Below, one piece after another: positions 6,591 through 7,407 of a stretch of DNA of 7,407 nt. Each line of letters opens with the position of its first letter. Within the stretch, counting starts at the first letter, position 1. A program made the position numbers and the translations under genes. The stretch is from Hyphomicrobiales bacterium. Lineage in GTDB: Bacteria; Pseudomonadota; Alphaproteobacteria; Rhizobiales; Afifellaceae. The stretch spans positions 1 through 7,407 of the forward strand of contig JACCSN010000709.1 in NCBI GenBank assembly GCA_013812985.1, given 5' to 3'. Below the pieces are notes generated by a model. It was not told where the DNA came from, searched no databases, and worked only from the letters and a program-made list of their open reading frames with translations.

Positions 6591-6617
6591 ACCCGCGCGC
6601 CGAGACGACCGATGCAA

Positions 6618-6640
6618 GGGCAACATCGGCGCTGTTGCCT
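6618..6640 (+). terminator. Hairpin downstream of the acetyltransferase gene
   Basis: GGCAACA (6619-6625) and TGTTGCC (6633-6639) form a perfect 7-bp stem around a 7-nt loop, extended by a G-T wobble (6618/6640). It lies 28 bp after the TAG stop and before the next gene. The sequence after it (GGCTTTGCC) has no long T-run, so it is either a weak intrinsic terminator or a 3'-end stabilising hairpin. Confidence 0.4.
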
Positions 6641-6671
6641 GGCTTTGCCGCGGAAAGGCGCGCTCGGCGGG

Positions 6672-6699
6672 TTCAAAAAGCCGGCCATTAGGCTAGGAT
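6672..6699 (+). promoter_or_regulatory. Weak sigma-70-type promoter candidate
   Basis: TTCAAA (6672-6677) and TAGGAT (6694-6699) lie 16 bp apart; each matches the consensus -35 or -10 at four of six positions. The site sits in the gap after the acetyltransferase hairpin and would start transcription near 6706, upstream of ATG 6746. This would fit the shorter start of the next gene, but the match is modest. Confidence 0.2.
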
Positions 6700-6745
6700 G
6701 CCTTTGGGCGGCGGACCGCTCCACGAACATGGACGAGCGGCAACG

Positions 6746-7033
6746 ATGAGCCAGGCTGACAACGCCGACGTGAATGCGCTTGGCGAAATGATGCTGATCC
6801 AGGGAACCATGCAACGGCAGTTCATGCGCGCCGTCCTGCGGCGGCTGGCGACGGACGTGCCGACCTTCGACGCCGAAATGCTGCTGGCCGAGCTGGAATT
6901 CCTGCGTGAAAGCCTTGCTGAGAACAAGGACAGATCGGCGATCCACGGCTTCGCCCTGAAGGAGTGGGAGCGGCTTGCGGAGATGGCGGTCGCCGCGATC
7001 GCCTCGACAAGGGCGCCGATGGAGAAGCACTGA
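6746..7033 (+). CDS. Hypothetical protein, 95 aa, unrecognised family
   Basis: I do not recognise this family. The protein is predicted mostly alpha-helical from its composition: amphipathic stretches at about 11-36 (ALGEMMLIQGTMQRQFMRAV), 41-60 (FDAEMLLAELEFLRESLAEN) and 65-87 (AIHGFALKEWERLAEMAVAA). It is Met- and Glu-rich, lacks cysteine, and has no signal peptide or membrane segment. The codons show the strong third-position G/C bias of its neighbours, which supports coding. An upstream in-frame ATG at 6698 would add 16 residues (MPLGGGPLHEHGRAAT) but has an AGG abutting it and overlaps a possible -10 element. ATG 6746 with GAG at 6735-6737 is preferred. It follows the acetyltransferase by 155 bp with a hairpin between, so it is probably a separate transcript. 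Function is unknown. Confidence 0.65.
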   Translation: MSQADNADVNALGEMMLIQGTMQRQFMRAVLRRLATDVPTFDAEMLLAELEFLRESLAENKDRSAIHGFALKEWERLAEMAVAAIASTRAPMEKH

Positions 7034-7045
7034 GCCTCTTCTCCA
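7020..7045 (+). terminator. Perfect 8-bp inverted repeat over the stop codon of the 95-aa gene
   Basis: TGGAGAAG (7020-7027) and CTTCTCCA (7038-7045) are perfect complements with a 10-nt loop that holds the TGA stop (7031-7033). Only AATCAC follows, without a T-run, so factor-independent termination is uncertain. It may instead act as a 3'-end mRNA hairpin. Confidence 0.4.
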
Positions 7046-7138
7046 AATCACATGCGCCGAAGCACGACAGATCATTTTGACGCCGAAGCTTGCCCTTCGA
7101 GACGACAACATCCATTTTCCACACGTTGTAGACTGCGG

Positions 7139-7407
7139 ATGCCAAGGATGAATGAGCCGCATTACGGTCGCTGGCAGGACATGGCGATCGCTCCAAAGGA
7201 CGGCGCCAGGGTGCTCGTGGAGGTGCGCGCAAGCGAGCAGGGCCCGGCGGAGGTCGACGTGGCGCGATGGGCCAAGCCGGACCGGTCGGCCGAGGCGTGC
7301 TGGATCGCGGCCGATTCCGATCCGGGCTGCGTCATCGCCTACGCGGAAGCCGAGCTCCTGGGCTGGATGCCGCTCCCGGCGCCTTTGCCGAAGCTGCGGC
7401 CGACGAG
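7139..7407 (+). CDS. Small 'W..MAIAPKDG' hypothetical protein, 3' end beyond the window
   Basis: The frame runs open from ATG 7139 to the window edge, giving 89 codons without a stop. The pattern GRWQDMAIAPKDGARVLV (residues 10-27) followed by a GW.PLP segment (75-80) resembles small, poorly characterised proteins with a 'W.p..tAPkDG..il...W.plP' pattern (DUF551-like), common in alphaproteobacteria and in phage-derived regions. That resemblance is from memory, not a search. No catalytic function can be proposed. Tryptophans at 12, 44, 55 and 76 and cysteines at 54 and 64 are visible. There is no signal peptide. A second in-frame ATG at 7148 (MNEPHYGRW) is an equally good start, and neither has a clear ribosome site. 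The 105-bp gap before it has a 9-bp direct repeat (7055-7063 and 7081-7089) but no clear promoter. Confidence 0.68.
   Translation, partial: MPRMNEPHYGRWQDMAIAPKDGARVLVEVRASEQGPAEVDVARWAKPDRSAEACWIAADSDPGCVIAYAEAELLGWMPLPAPLPKLRPT

Noticed and set aside
7055..7089. CGCCGAAGC direct repeat, two copies 26 bp apart
   Set aside because: A 9-bp repeat of GC-rich sequence with only two copies is compatible with chance, and there is no array or flanking mobile-element feature.
1..7407. Defence island, CRISPR array, prophage or transposon
   Set aside because: No integrase, transposase, nuclease, toxin-antitoxin pair or regular repeats are seen. Base composition and codon use are uniform across the genes.

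Overview
The window is GC-rich, densely coding chromosomal DNA with strong G/C bias at third codon positions. Gene content and style suggest an alphaproteobacterium, perhaps Hyphomicrobiales or a relative. This placement is an inference from the type of carboxypeptidase, the DUF924 protein, the CelD/BioF2-like acetyltransferase and the FATP-type acyl-CoA synthetase; no rRNA or other phylogenetic marker is present. I see no tRNA, rRNA, insertion sequence, CRISPR array, integrase or phage structural gene.

Layout, left to right. Bases 1-253 hold no confident gene; the last codons of an upstream plus-strand gene may end at 154. A PAPS-dependent sulfotransferase (254-1192, +) is followed after 63 bp by a secreted D-alanyl-D-alanine carboxypeptidase (about 1256-2524, +). 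This converges on a small TusA-type sulfur-carrier protein (2549-2776, -). The tusA-like gene diverges from a FATP/very-long-chain-type acyl-CoA synthetase (2910-4709, +) across a 133-bp intergenic region that carries an inverted repeat and a possible 13-codon leader ORF. The synthetase is followed 16 bp later by a DUF924 protein (4726-5280, +), probably co-transcribed. A GNAT-fold acetyltransferase of the CelD/BioF2-like type (5385-6590, +) comes next, behind a leader of about 100 bp with unusually low GC at third positions and two interleaved inverted repeats. The right end has a 95-aa protein of unknown function (6746-7033, +) and the start of a small 'W..MAIAPKDG' protein (7139 to the window edge, +), both in their own short transcription contexts.

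Functionally this is mostly ordinary accessory and housekeeping content: sulfation, peptidoglycan trimming, sulfur relay, fatty-acid activation and an acyl/acetyl-transfer enzyme of unknown substrate. Only the synthetase and DUF924 gene look like an operon. I found no convincing new multi-gene system. The points most worth a second look are non-coding: the interleaved inverted repeats ahead of the acetyltransferase, the overlapping leader ORF before the TTG-started synthetase, and stop-codon-spanning or terminator-like hairpins at gene ends.
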